Made by a program: the position numbers and the translations under genes. This document shows positions 22,318 to 33,869 of a DNA stretch of 64,000 nucleotides, one piece after another (the first letter of the stretch is position 1; each line of letters starts with the position of its first letter). Under the pieces are notes generated by a model that searched no databases, was not told where the DNA came from, and saw only the letters and a list, made by a program, of their open reading frames with translations. The stretch is from Orobanche coerulescens (taxonomy: Eukaryota > Streptophyta > Magnoliopsida > Lamiales > Orobanchaceae). The stretch covers positions 8,913,001 through 8,977,000 of the forward strand of contig CM065804.1 in NCBI GenBank assembly GCA_033398695.1, given 5' to 3'.

Positions 22318-22335
22318 TTGCGCCGTTGCCGGGGA
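22318..22335 (+). promoter_or_regulatory. Athila/Tat-type primer binding site
   Basis: TTGCGCCGTTGCCGGGGA, one change from TGGCGCCGTTGCCGGGGA, the site typical of Athila/Tat elements and usually ascribed to tRNA-Asp. It lies six bases after the LTR end. Confidence 0.88.
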
Positions 22336-22459
22336 CAGAAATTTTTGCTAATATCGATTTTAGTATTTCTAGTCTTAGTTTGAACATTTTGTTTTATTTA
22401 TTTTCTTGTATTTTATTTTATTTTATTTGTTTGTCCTTTCAGGATCTTTCGGGTAGTGC

Positions 22460-25063
22460 ATGAGAAAATTCGGTAACAAAGGCCTACTACCTTTGAATAC
22501 CGAACTCGAGGGCACTCTTCGGAGAAGTAAGAAGAAGAAGGAGAAACGAGAGCTACAGACAACTGTGACCATGGCCGAAAATACCGAAATTCACGGAGGA
22601 GATAACCATGTGCAGCAAGTTCAACCGGCATTAGCACTTCGAGTTTATGCTATGCCGCAGATTAATGCAAACTTTTCGGGGATTCGGCGTCCCACTATCC
22701 AGGCGAATAATTTCGAAATCAAGCCTGCAATTATTCAGATGGTGCAAGCGAGCCAATTCTGTGGATTTCCGAATGATGACCCCAACGCACACATTGCGTC
22801 TTTTCTCGAGATTTATGACACGTTCAAGAACAATGGTGTCACCGACGATGCTATCCGTTTACGGCTTTTCCCTTTCTCTTTGAGGGACAAAGCAAAATTT
22901 TGGCTGAATTCTTTACCGCCGGGCTCGATCACGACATGGGCAGAATTAGCACAATCCTTCCTTGCTAAATTCTTCCCACCTTCGAAGACGGCGAGGTTAC
23001 GGAACGAAATTACCACTTTTGGTCAATACGATATGGAGTCGCTTCACGAGGCGTGGGAGCGATACAAAGATCTGTTACGGAGATGCCCACATCACGGCCT
23101 TCCGGACTGGCTACAAATTCAGACGTTCTATAATGGTTTGAGTGCTTCTACACGCACTCTCGTGGATGCAGCCGCTGGAGGAGCCTTAATGGGAAAAACG
23201 ATGGCTGAAGCACACTCTTTGTTGGAAGCTATGGCCGCAAATGCATATCAATGGCCGGCCGAAAGAGTAAATCCGAAGCGAGTTATGGAGATCTCAAATA
23301 ATGATCCAATCTCTACATTGTCAGCCCAAGTCGCAGCACTAACGCAGCAGCTTCAAGCATTTTCACATGCTCCTTCCCCCGTTACCATTGAGTCTTGCAA
23401 TTGGTGTAACGGATCTCACCCTAGCGCGGAGTGCCAAGTCGGAAACCCATTCGAGCAGCCCCCAATTGAACAAGCTCAGTTCGTAGGAAACGGGAACCGG
23501 TAAAATAATCCGTACTCCAACACGTATAATCTGGGATGGCGTAATCATCCCAACTTTTCATGGAGAAATGGACAGAGCTCGAACCAGCCTCCGTTCGCTC
23601 AAAACCAACAGCAGCCTCCTCCCGCTCCAAAAGTTTCTCTCGAGGAAGCAATTGCGAAATTGGCAGTGAATACGAGTCAATTCATGACCCGTACAGAAGC
23701 AACATTGCAAAATCATTCCGCTTCCATTCGCAACTTGGAAGTCCAACTGGGCCAGATTGCTAATGTGTTGACAGCCCGCCCGGAGGGAGCATTGCCAAGT
23801 ACGACCGAGACAAATCCTAGAGAAAGTCTAAATGCGATCAGTTTGAAAAGCGGTAAGGAGGTGTGTGACCAGCCCGAGAGGAGTGAAAAGAGAAGTGAAA
23901 TTGAGGAGAAGAAAAATTGAGCGACGGAGGAATCACAAGATTGGAGACCCTCGATAAGGTTTCCGGATAATCCGAAGGCATATGTACCACCCATCCCATT
24001 TCCGCAGCGGTTACAACAGAAAAAGGCGGACAAGCAATTCTCCAAGTTTCACGATACTTTCAAAAAGCTTCACATAAATATTCCATTCGCTGATGCATTG
24101 GAGCAAATGCCGAGTTACGTTAAATTCATGAAGGAGATCTTGTCAAAGAAAAGAAAGCTCGAGGAGTTTGAGACAGTCGCCTTGACGGAGGAGTGCAGCG
24201 CGATCCTTCAGAAAAAGCTTCCACCAAAATTGAAGGATCCAGGAAGTTTTAATATACCTTGCACGATGGTAAATCTGACTTTTGAAAGGGCATTGTGCGA
24301 TCTCGGCGCTAGTGTTAATCTCATGCCTCTGTCTATCTTCAAGAAACTTGGAATTGGAGAAGCGAAACCGACGACTATCTCCTTACAATTAGCGGATCGA
24401 TCGATCAAATATCCAAGGGGAGTGATAGAGAATGTGTTAGTAAAGGTTGATAAGTTCATATTTCCAGCCGATTTTATTGTGCTCGACATGGAGGAAGATT
24501 AAGATATCCCAATTATTTTGGGAAGACCATTCTTAGCGACCGGCCGAACTCTTATAGATGTGGAAAAAGGGGAACTAACTCTAAGGGTTCAAGACGAGCA
24601 TGTCACGTTCCAAGTGTTTAAATCTTTTCCATGTCCAGGTGGTGTTGAGAAGAGCTCAAAAATTAATAGTGTGGATGCCGTTGCGAAAAACACACACCAG
24701 AAGACTCGTCGGTCGGAAAAGTCAGAATCTGTTTCAGCTGTCCCAACGCCTAATAAAGAGCAAGTCGCGTGTATTAAGCATTTGAAGATGTCGCCACCCG
24801 TTCAGGCACAATCGGAAAAGTCTCATTCTGTCCTAAGTTCGTTCGCGAAAGAGGAAAATAAGCCAGATGTAAAACGGAGGCCAAATCATGAGAAAAATGG
24901 GTGCTTCGGGAAGTTGTTTGTGTCAAAACTTTTTCAAAAACAACATTTGGTGTCCGAACCGAAAATTGAATCATTAAAGACCAATGGTCAAAATTTTAAA
25001 ACGCATATTAACGGTTCGATGAATGGGGCGGAGTCCAAATGGAGTTTGCGAAAAGCGAACTGA
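22460..25063 (+). pseudogene. gag-protease, one frame with three in-frame stops
   Basis: The whole 868-codon stretch stays in one frame with stops only at 23501 (TAA), 23918 (TGA) and 24500 (TAA), and no frameshift. The ATG at 22571 (ACCATGG) is a better start context than 22460. The capsid domain is at residues about 70-270 (FCGFPNDDPNAHIASFLEIY, RLRLFPFSLRDKAKFWLNSL, WAELAQSFLAKFFPP), followed by CNWCNGSHPSAEC. The aspartic protease carries LCDLGASVNLMPLSI, with DLGAS as the active-site loop, and ILGRPFL. After it comes a Lys/Ser-rich tail in place of RT. Gag would assemble particles and the protease would mature them. The C-terminal 150 residues match no domain I know. Confidence 0.88.
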
Positions 25064-25272
25064 TTTTTTTCAATAGGTCCGGCTGAAGACTATAAACTTA
25101 GCGCTTCTCGGGAGGCAACCCGAGTTTTAGTAGTAGTAGTGTTTTAGTAGTTTCTTGCAATTTTGAATATTTATTTTTCTTCATTTTTGCTTTGATTTGC
25201 TGATCCTTCTCGTTCTTGACATGTTCCTTTTAAAATTCTGTGCAGGAAAAGTCCCAAGGAAAAATGGATGCC
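25064..25272 (+). other. Junction where RT-RNase H-integrase is missing
   Basis: Immediately after the frame ends, GCGCTTCTCGGGAGGCAACC appears. In full Athila/Tat elements a motif of this kind lies just after the integrase stop. Its position here, next to protease, shows that the RT-integrase part was deleted between about 24620 and 25080. Confidence 0.7.
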
Positions 25273-25567
25273 TGAGCCGCGGCACAAGGCTTGTGAGCCT
25301 CGGCACATACAAATCGAAAGAGAGAGCCAAACATTCTGTACTATGTGCCGCGGCACAAACTTACTGAGCCGCGGCACTTTGTTGCTGAGCCGCGACACAC
25401 CAACTGTCAAATGATGAGCCCAGGATGCTGTACTCTGTGCCGCGGCACAGACCATGTGAGCTGCGGCACATCAACACTCTGAGCCGCGGCACCCGCATTC
25501 TGAGCCGTGGCACATGTCGACATAACATCCACAACCAGGCACGCTGTACTCTGTGCCACGGCACACC
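25273..25567 (+). repeat. Internal GAGCCGCGGCACA array
   Basis: About ten copies of TGAGCCGCGGCACA and variants such as TGTGCCGCGGCACA, at spacings of roughly 20-40 bp. It is the same motif as in the LTRs but in the internal region, upstream of the extra ORF. Confidence 0.88.
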
Positions 25568-26264
25568 TTGCGGAATTTGAACAGCCCAGGTAGTTTATAA
25601 CCCTCATTCAGCCGACCACCCCAGGTACACTTCCCCTCCCTTCCCTTGCGCGCGATCGACCGACCTCCCTTCCCCTCATCTTCTTGCATTTTTTCTTGCA
25701 CTCTTCACAATCCAAGCAAGGTATGTCTAAATTTCTAATCTCAAATTGTTCTATGAATTTAAAGGTGAAGTTGTGTTATGCATTTGATGATTGATCATGT
25801 TTATTTTCTGTTTTTCTTTCAAAATTCCTATCAAGTTGAGTTGATGACATGATGGTTTTTGATCGATTTTTAATGATTATTTTTTATTATAAATGAGTTG
25901 AATATGTCGGTTGTCATGACGAATGATTCGTGTTGTTGTTTTTGGGGATTTAATCGAGCTATGGTTATATTTGTGCTTCAATTGAACTCATGCCCTTTAA
26001 GTGTTTGATGAAATGTCTGAATGAAAAATTTTCTTTGTTAGGTCAATATTTTGAATCTATGTGCAACGTATTCGATCTGGAATTACAGCAACCCCAACCC
26101 TTACGTCTAGTTTAAACGTTAAAGCTCAATTTTATTTTTCTCTCACGGATGCGCTAGCTCGTTAAATTCTTGATTTACGGCTGGATATCCTTAGCCGAGT
26201 GATGATTATTCTCGTTATTGTTTGAGTAAGTAAACTCCGGTGTTTAATTTTTTCAGGACTCGCT

Positions 26265-27598
26265 ATGGCTAGGACTAAAAAGCTCAGCAAGAGGGCCAGG
26301 ACTCAGTCGTCCCCCACTCGAGGGGAAACTTCTCACAGTCGAGCCGATTCGGAGACGCACCAGTTCTCTGACCCGGAGATCCACAAAATCTTCAACGAGA
26401 AGATTCGCCCTCGACCTCTGATCCCGGAGAGGGGATTCACTCCAGCCCCCCAGGACGGGGAACTGCTGACCATGATAGACGATATGGGGTGGGCCCGATT
26501 CGCTGCACCCCCCGAGTCAGCGGTGATATCGATAGTGCAGGAGTTCTATGCCAGCGCGTTGTTGAAGCACATTCGGGCAGGCCAGATGATACAGCAGCTA
26601 GATACTCGGACGCAGGTTGTCGTCCGAGGCATTACAGTGGATTTCTCGATGGCTGCTATTCGGAGGTTATTTGAGCTGCCGGTGGTTGATGACACGGCCT
26701 ATTCACGAGTTATAGATAGCCTCACGAAGGAGGCTCTGCTCGAGACTCTTGCACAGCCCGACTCCGACTGAGAGAGGCGCGCACCGGCTTCTTCCACCTT
26801 CTACTTTAAGAGCTCGCGCCTCAATCGGTTCGGGCGAGCCTGGATGTACTTCATCTGCGCACGTATTGACCCTACCTCTCAGATCCGCACTGTTTTTCTC
26901 TCCCGAGCCCGGACATTATATGCTGTCACCTCCGGGCTGCGATTCGATGTGGCTCATCTCCTGGTCCGATCTATCTTCCAGTGTATTCAGGGAGGGGCCA
27001 AGACGGGGTTGAAGCACCCCTCTCTTATCTGCGCTCTGTGCCGTCAGTCGGGGATGACGTGGTCGGACGACGAGCCGATGCTAGCTCCCCAGGCCCCGAT
27101 CGACCACCGCATCATCTCACATTTTGACCAGTGGGGAGGAGCGCCGGCGCATGCTCGGGGGAGAGGATTTCTACTGGATGAGGCCCATGAGGGGTCCCCC
27201 GAGCCTCTTCTGCTGACACAAGGGCAGGCAGATGCCGGTCCGCCGCCCGACAGAGAGAGACTGCAGGCGATGTTCGACGGGCTGAGGGAGGATATGAGGA
27301 GAGAGAGAGAGAGAGAGGAGATGAGGAGAGAGAGAGAGAGAGCCTTCTGGCTGAGATGAGAGAGGAGAGGCGGACGGAGAGGGAGAGCATCATTGCTGCC
27401 GTCAGGGATGAGATGCGAGAGCAGGCCCGCCGGGCCAACCGGCGTGAGGCGAGGCGTCTGGCAGCGAGGGACGCCTACCACCAGGAGCACCTTGCCGCAT
27501 GGACGGCCCACATTTGGCACCCGGACGGGCCATTTATTGCACCTGCTCGGCCAGCCACACCACCCTCCTCGCCGGATGATGCCGGCACCAGCTCGTGA
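26265..27598 (+). pseudogene. Extra ORF of the Athila-like element (plant transposon protein domain), two breaks
   Basis: The start ATG at 26265 gives a basic Ser-rich N-terminus (MARTKKLSKRARTQ). The core has VISIVQEFYASALL, QVVVRGITVDFSMAAIRRLF and ELPVVDD; after a frameshift near 26760-26800 it continues RFGRAWMYFICARIDPTSQ, LLVRSIFQCIQGG and HPSLICALCRQSGM. This order matches what I recall of the 'putative plant transposon protein' domain in retroelement ORFs; function unknown. The C-terminus is a charged RERERE helix encoded by a (GA)n microsatellite at 27298-27345, where a second frame break occurs, then an Arg/Ala-rich tail to 27598. No membrane segment is seen. Confidence 0.8.
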
Positions 27599-27659
27599 GA
27601 GGACTGGAGGGGAGTACTTGACCTTTCACTTTTATTGCATATTATTTTTTGTCCATTAA

Positions 27660-28859
27660 GGTCAATGTACGTCCTAAGTTTGGGGGGGGTTTACTTTCTG
27701 TTGCTACATTTATTGTCGTACTTATTTCGTTGCACTTTTCATTATTTTTGTTATTTTTGTTGTTGCTAGCCTTGCTTGTCATGATTTTACTCTTATTCGT
27801 GAATTTTTCGTGCTTCTATTTGTGTAATACTGATGTTACAACACCGTTTTTCTCTCGGAAGAAACGGTTGAGTTTTAGTCGAGTTGTAGTCAGTGATTTA
27901 TGTTTCTGCTAAGTCTTCATTTAGGTCCGAAATTTTTTTCGTTTTTGTAGAAATCTTAGCAGATAAGAAGGAGACATACGTGTTTTCAAATCGCCGTTGA
28001 TACGTTTGGTTACATTTTTTCGGTTAGCTAGTCGTCCAGTAACATAAGTCGTGTTGGCACTTGAGTTTAGAGTTGGACAGTTTTTTTCCCAAAAGTCGAG
28101 ATAATATTTGTTCTATGATAGGGAGCCTAGTAACCAGGGGTATTCGCGTGACCCGTTGTTTACTCTCGCGTAAAACGACGACCCTGATTAGACTAGTGAT
28201 TTAGAAATTTCGCATGTACCGATGATAGGGAGCCTAGTAACCGGGGGTATTCGCGTGACCCGTTGTTTACTCTCGCGTAAAACAGCGACCTTGATTCGGA
28301 CATGCGGGAATAGCTTTTCGAGTTGTTTCTCCGCTGTGGAGGGGAACTTAGTAACTAGAAGCATCCATGTACCCCATGAGTGTATTTTATGTCAAACGGT
28401 TTCCCTATACATGAGAATGGAATATCCACCCTAGGATTATCCCGATGAAACATCCCGAGATCCGAACCTAGTGGTCAACTCGAATCAATTTATTGATCAT
28501 ATATAAGGGAACACTGTCCGAGGGTTAATTTTGATGAAACTCTTGAAATTTTTGCCACTAGACTGTGGAACTGGGCGAGTTAGCTTGTTTATTTTAACCT
28601 TTCATATTGACGGTCGATTAAATTCACGTTTGTTAATCTTTGAGCTGGATTTTTCTTCATAAACGAGTAATTAGGACTGAAATTGGTTACTTTGTGGAAT
28701 CAGTGTTCTGGATGTAGCTCGCTATTATAATACTTGTATTATTCAGAGAGAATTTCAGGGTAGTATTGATTAGGTTGAGCACTATGAGTTGCACGATTAT
28801 TCACGATATTCTTTTGTTGAAATTAATTCTTTTTGCTTGAGGACAAGCAAAGGCTCAAG
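27660..28859 (+). other. 3' non-coding region of the Athila-like element
   Basis: No ORF is supported. A 107-bp tandem pair starts at 28117 and 28224 (GATAGGGAGCCTAGTAACC), with a decayed third copy near 28338. The region leads into GCTTGAGGACAAGCAAAGGC and the polypurine tract, a familiar Athila/Tat 3' arrangement. Confidence 0.75.
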
Positions 28860-28871
28860 TTTGGGGGTATT
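28860..28871 (+). promoter_or_regulatory. Polypurine tract
   Basis: TTTGGGGGTATT directly before the 3' LTR TGTTAGG. It would prime plus-strand DNA synthesis. Confidence 0.75.
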
Positions 28872-28958
28872 TGTTAGGCGTATTTTTATACGCTTATTTA
28901 TCATTATCTTGTATTATTTTGACGAGTAAATTTGCATAAATGAGCTTTTAATGCCTTT

Positions 28959-29738
28959 GGGGCTGTTTGGCAGTTGCTGAATGATTTAGTGCAGAATGGT
29001 TGAGAGGTCAGAATGGTTGAGAGACTCTGTATGGTTGAGTGCAGAATGAAATTTGGTTGTTTGGTAACTGTTCTGAATGGTAACTCTGAATGGTAACAAA
29101 TTACCATTTTACCCTTCTGTATAAAAGTAGCGATTAAAAATCCCATTTTTCCTCCCCTTGCGTACCAAAACCTCTCCTTTTTATAAATAAAAACCTTAAT
29201 TTTTATAAATAATTGTGTATAATATTTTTAAATTTAATTCATCTAAAATAATAATTATTATTATTATGTATAATATTTTTAAATTTAATTCATTTAAAGT
29301 AATAATAATAATAATAATAATAATTATTATTATTATGTATAATATTTTTAAATTTAATTCATTTGAAATAATAATAATAATTATGCATAATATTTTTTAA
29401 TTTAATTCATTTAAAATAATTATATAATTATGTATAATATTTTTTAATTTAATTCATTAGAAAATTATAATAATAATTATGTCTAATATTTTTTTTATTT
29501 AAATTCATTTAAAAATAAAAATAATAATAATTATGAATAATAATTCTTAATTTAAGAGGAGGGGTAAATCTGGAAATTGTTTGCCTCTTAATGGTTGAGA
29601 GAGTGTATGGATGCTTAATGGTTAAGAGGTTATTGTAACCATTAAGAGGTCATATTTTTTTTACCAAACAGTTCTGGCCTCTTAGCGATTCAGAGGTAGG
29701 CTCTTAATGTAACCATTAAGAGCCAAACAAACAGCCCC
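28959..29738. mobile_element. Harbinger/Tourist-like MITE in the 3' LTR
   Basis: The ends are GGGGCTGTTTGGC and an inverted GGGGCTGTTTGTTTGGC. The 5' LTR shows the empty site ATGCCTTATTC, which implies a TTA duplication (left copy now TTT at 28956-28958, right copy TTA at 29739-29741). The 3-bp TTA duplication fits PIF/Harbinger. It contains no ORF. Confidence 0.88.
29212..29545. repeat. AT-rich tandem repeat inside the MITE
   Basis: About five units of ATGTATAATATTTTTAAATT-TAATTCATTTAAA plus ATAAT microsatellite, with period about 60-70 bp. Confidence 0.85.
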
Positions 29739-30971
29739 TTATTCTCGTATGTTTGACAGGAGATTGGAGTCCGGAAGCTAAAACGAGACAAAACGGGCGA
29801 AAACGGCGAATTTTGGCCCAGGGCCGCGGCACAAGGCAAGCGGGCCGCGGCACAGGAAGGCACGCAGCGACCCCCGAATAATCTGTACTCTGAGCCGCGG
29901 CACAGATAAAGTGAGCCGCGGCCCAGATGAATTTATTGCGCCCAGGTTTTTTATCTGCGCCCCGTGAGCCGCAGCACAGGTTAAGTGAGCCGCGGCACAC
30001 GGGGCGGTTTTGGTGTACTCCGCGCGGTTTTGGGCCGTTGTGAAGCCGGATCTCGACCTAATCACACGGACGCATTTTTGTGGCAGGAGAAAGCTATAAA
30101 TAAAGCGGCAAGGTCAGAAAAGAAAGGAGATCGACTGATCAGAGAATTGATTATCAAGGAGCAGAAGCAGAAGACATCAGGAGCAGAGGGCGAGAGCCAG
30201 AAGAACGTAGGGATCCGAGCTCTTCATCTGCGTTTGATTTTAATGCTTTCATTCTTTCATTCTGTATTTTTATCTTTTAGCATGTCAGGCTAAAGCCCTT
30301 GTTCTAGGATTTTGATGAAACCTAAGTTTTGACGAATTTGCTTTAGATTATCTATATAATTCCCTTTTCTATTGAGTTTTCCCAATTGATTTTAATGCTT
30401 TCAATTGTCTGGCCAATAATTGGATTGTTTTAATTATGCAACTCGAATCGGGAGAGGAGAGTTGGTGAGGAACTATTGGTGAGAACCGTTTTATTCTGTG
30501 AAATAGGAATATACTCATAGGAACTACGTGGCCTTTCGAAGATTTTATACTTTTTGCCTACTGACGAATTAATTCACCTAGGGATAGAGTGCGTTATTCG
30601 CCTTTAGAAAAATCTATTGACTTCGGGAGAGGCGGTAGAGTATTTTAGCAATCTTCGCCTTCAATAAATTGGGAAAATCATTAATTTCAGATAATCGAGA
30701 GTAAATTCGGATAAACCAAGGTTGATTCAGAATCCTAGAATTATTCATCATTTGATTTTCCTTCTTTGATCGATCGTTTTTACTGTTTAGTCTTTTATTA
30801 AATTCTTTTAGTAATTAATTGCAGCCCAAAGTTCGATTGTTCAAATAAAACTAGAATACATAAAAATCGGTAGTTAGTGATTCAGTCCTCGTGGGAATGA
30901 TACTCACTCATCACTTTATTACTTGTATACGATAACGTGCACTTGCGTTCTAGAAAAATCGCAACAACTGT

Positions 30972-31789
30972 TCTTCGACGGCCGCCGCCAACAATCTTTT
31001 ATATATTTACTTATTTATTTTAGCCAGATCTGTCGGTTTCCGGTAATTTTTTGGTCTGCACGAATAAGCCATTAAACCACAAGTAACCACCTTCAAACGT
31101 CTGAACGAATAAAATATTTTATCCATTAAGTTAATTAAGTCATAAGTAAACAGTCCTGACTCATCTCCATTTAGGACAAAAACAAAATTTGTTTAAAGGA
31201 CTGTGTTTGCAGAATAGTAAAAAGAAAATAATCTTTTCAATGTCCACTGTGCAATGATCATCTCGTGAAGGAACCAATGCTGATACAGTGATACTTTATG
31301 TGCTCCCACAATACACCAACTTCCTACCCTTCAGAAGTATAGGGGCCCAAATAGTAGCTATGCAATCTTTTTTTTTTTAAATACTACAATATATCAAATC
31401 AAACATAAAGTTGGTATAGAAAATTATTTATGAAAGTGATAATTTAAAATTCATATAATTTGAATTGTTTTGTTGATTTTAAAAGCATATTGTTTGTGCA
31501 ATTTGGTGATGACGAAAAACCACCATTCATATTTAATAGGGATTAAGTTTAAATTTAAAAGCTTAGATTCATTTTATCAAAAATCTACAATTGAGATTTG
31601 GAAAGATTTTATATTTCATATTAATTTATATATACTAAAACTCAAATTTTACGGTACAATAAAAAGTTATACTACCTGTCAACCATATTTTACTGTTGGC
31701 ACAATAATCGTGTGGTAGACAAATTAATTTCATGAGTGAGAACCAACAATGAGTTCTTTAGATTGAAAGTTGCCCCGAATTCAAGTTCT
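30972..31789. other. AT-rich spacer, nothing recognised
   Basis: Begins with the continuation of the sequence broken at 20994 (TCTTCGACGGCCGCC), then AT-rich DNA. No feature is supported. Confidence 0.4.
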
Positions 31790-32211
31790 CACCTCGTTAG
31801 AGATTGCCATGGGGCACTCCCTAGCCACGTCGGGCTGTGCTTGATTGGATTGGAGTAGGGTGCATTGGGACCGGCCTAGTAGTGTACTGGGTTGAATCAG
31901 TTCTGGAACGGCTTGGCCGGTTAATATTTTCAAAATCATATTGAAAATATTATTTTTACACAATATAAAAACTATAGATTACTAATTTTATTTTGTTATA
32001 TTGTATACTTACAATACATTATAAATAATAAAAGAAATAGCAGGTTGGACTGAATCTGTACTAATACTGGTCCAGGCTGGGTCATGAGCTGGGCTCGATA
32101 GTGGGTTGGGCAGAGCTCGATTTGGAAAAATTCAAATTAAAACCAATCCACCTTCATAGAGGATTGGGTCGAGCCGGGGGCTGAACTGGTTTCCCGGTGA
32201 CCACCTCTATC
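31790..32211. mobile_element. Possible hAT MITE
   Basis: Diverged ends TAGAGATTGCCATGGGG and inverted TAGAGGTGGTCACCGGG enclose an AT core with GGTTGGGCYGAGC-type arms. Flanking 8-mers do not match well, so this is a candidate only. Confidence 0.4.
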
Positions 32212-32506
32212 ACTTATGAATTAACATCCATTTAATAATTAGATTATCTCAGTCAGAAGTTGATAGATGGTGTATTTTTTATAGATTTTTAAATAAATTG
32301 ATGAATGCGATAGATTAGTAAATTGTGTAAATATTGATGTAAACATGTGATTGAGACCTAAAATTAAAATGTATTGATGGTGAATGAATATATGATATTA
32401 AAAATTAAAAGATTATGCTTTATTCGATTGTGTAAAAATAAAAATTAAAAAAAAACTTTATATTTAAGGGGGACGTATTATGAGATAAGGCCATGGCCCC
32501 ACAAAT

Positions 32507-32539
<33 letters not shown>

Positions 32540-33060
32540 GAATTTTTTTTAATATAGGTTTAATTTTTAATATTTTTAGGTAGTTAATTTAGCATTTAAT
32601 ATTATTCTTGATTTATTGAATAATATCTTATGGTAATTTGTCAATAATTTTTAGTTGTTTTTTTAAAAATAGAATATGAACAAATATTTAATATAAAAAA
32701 TAAAAAATAGTTGATAATAAAAACCTTAAATCTGAAATACTACAAATTAAAATTTATAAATTAAAAAATATAAAATAATATATATATGATTCTGGTGAGA
32801 ATGTGTTTTAAATTAAGAAATAAAAATAAATTTGGTATTTAGATATTCATTAATTAGATGACTAATATTCTTTCACATGAAAATATATGCATGAAATGTA
32901 TTGTTTTAATGAATCAATACTTTGATGTATATAATATATAATTTTAATATTTGATATTTTATTGTATGAAATGCATATATGCATAATTAATTCGGGACGG
33001 AAATCAAACAACGATGATTCAAGTTTATTTTTATTTCTTACTCACGTAAACCATTATCAA
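32212..33060. other. AT-rich spacer with (TA)n
   Basis: A (TA)n microsatellite lies at 32506-32532. No gene or TIR is supported. Confidence 0.5.
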
Positions 33061-33068
33061 TTTGATAT

Positions 33069-33233
33069 CTCTCTCTCTCTTATATATATATGAGCGGTGG
33101 CCAAACCCCAACCACAATTTATCCACTCCACCTCACTCAAGCAGTCGAGCTCCTCCCACCCACCCCCCACCCCCCACCCTCCAAAAAAAATCTCCTATCC
33201 CAACTAAAAGTTGAGAGAGAGAGAGAGAGAGAG
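33069..33233 (+). promoter_or_regulatory. Promoter-like stretch: CT tract, TATA, CA-rich leader, GA tract
   Basis: TCTCTCTCTCTC leads straight into TATATATATATGAG, then a CA/CC-rich stretch and (GA)n at 33213-33233. This is the layout of many plant core promoters and 5' leaders. No ORF follows in the next 600 bases, so it may be an orphan promoter, a non-coding transcript start or chance. Confidence 0.3.
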
Positions 33234-33862
33234 TAATATCACAACAATTAAATAAATAGAGATTAAAAAAGTATAGATAATAATTTTATAAGGCAAATTA
33301 AAAAATAAAAATTAACTATTTAATTTAACTGTCTAAATATGATAAATTTAAGTTTTTAAGATAATAAATTTTCGAGTGAAATATAATTTTTTAAATAAGA
33401 CGAAAAGAGTAATATTCTCGAGACTCGATAGTAAAAACCAAGAAACAAAAACATTTTTAAGTACTTTCTAAAAATAGCAAAATAAAAATGGTAGGCTTAA
33501 AAGGTAAGGTGTCTGTAGGAGAGCCGAGCCCTAAAGAAACAGAACACTAGAGAGCAGCAGCAGCATTGGGAGAGGTCAGGGCACTCCCCTGCTAATACAT
33601 GTGATGTACACGTGACGTGCAGATGTTTTGTCTATAATGCACTATCTAGAGCACCCCACACATTGATGGATTAATAGGAGATGCATTATGTGGGGATACT
33701 CGGAACCCACTATCACATTTTTCTCACTTTTGTACTTTTTGCCTTTTCCTCCTTTTTTTTTCAAATTAAAATTTTATATTTTTTTTTTATAATTCAGTTT
33801 TTAGACTTACACCTAACTATGTCTGGGGGTAACAACTACACTTTCTCATTACTGCCACCAAA
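33234..33862. other. AT-rich spacer, nothing supported
   Basis: A moderately GC-rich island at 33510-33660 (GAGAGCAGCAGCAGCATTGG) interrupts AT-rich DNA. I tested it for known plant microRNAs by eye and found none. Confidence 0.4.
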
Positions 33863-33869
33863 TTAAAAT

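Larger units (their letters stand above)
21000..30966 (+). mobile_element. Non-autonomous Athila/Tat-like Gypsy element, complete with TSD
   Basis: The flanks are ACTGT (20995-20999) and ACTGT (30967-30971), an exact 5-bp duplication. The 9967-bp element has two LTRs, a primer site, one long gag-protease frame, no RT, RNase H or integrase, an extra ORF, a long 3' non-coding part and a polypurine tract. After removing a MITE from the 3' LTR, both LTRs are 1312 bp. By eye they differ at about two dozen sites, so the insertion is fairly young. It would depend on an autonomous relative for RT and integrase. Confidence 0.92.
28872..30966 (+). repeat. 3' LTR of the Athila-like element, with MITE
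   Basis: 2095 bp as it stands. Without the 780-bp MITE and its 3-bp duplication it is 1312 bp, the same as the 5' LTR. Confidence 0.95.

Noticed and set aside
27044..27520. 158-codon minus-strand ORF rich in Ser and Leu
   Set aside because: Antisense of the (GA)n-coded RERERE region of the extra ORF.
33510..33700. Possible microRNA precursor around GGGAGAGGTCAGGGCACTCC
   Set aside because: Only a stem of 8-9 bp forms and the sequence matches no plant microRNA I know.
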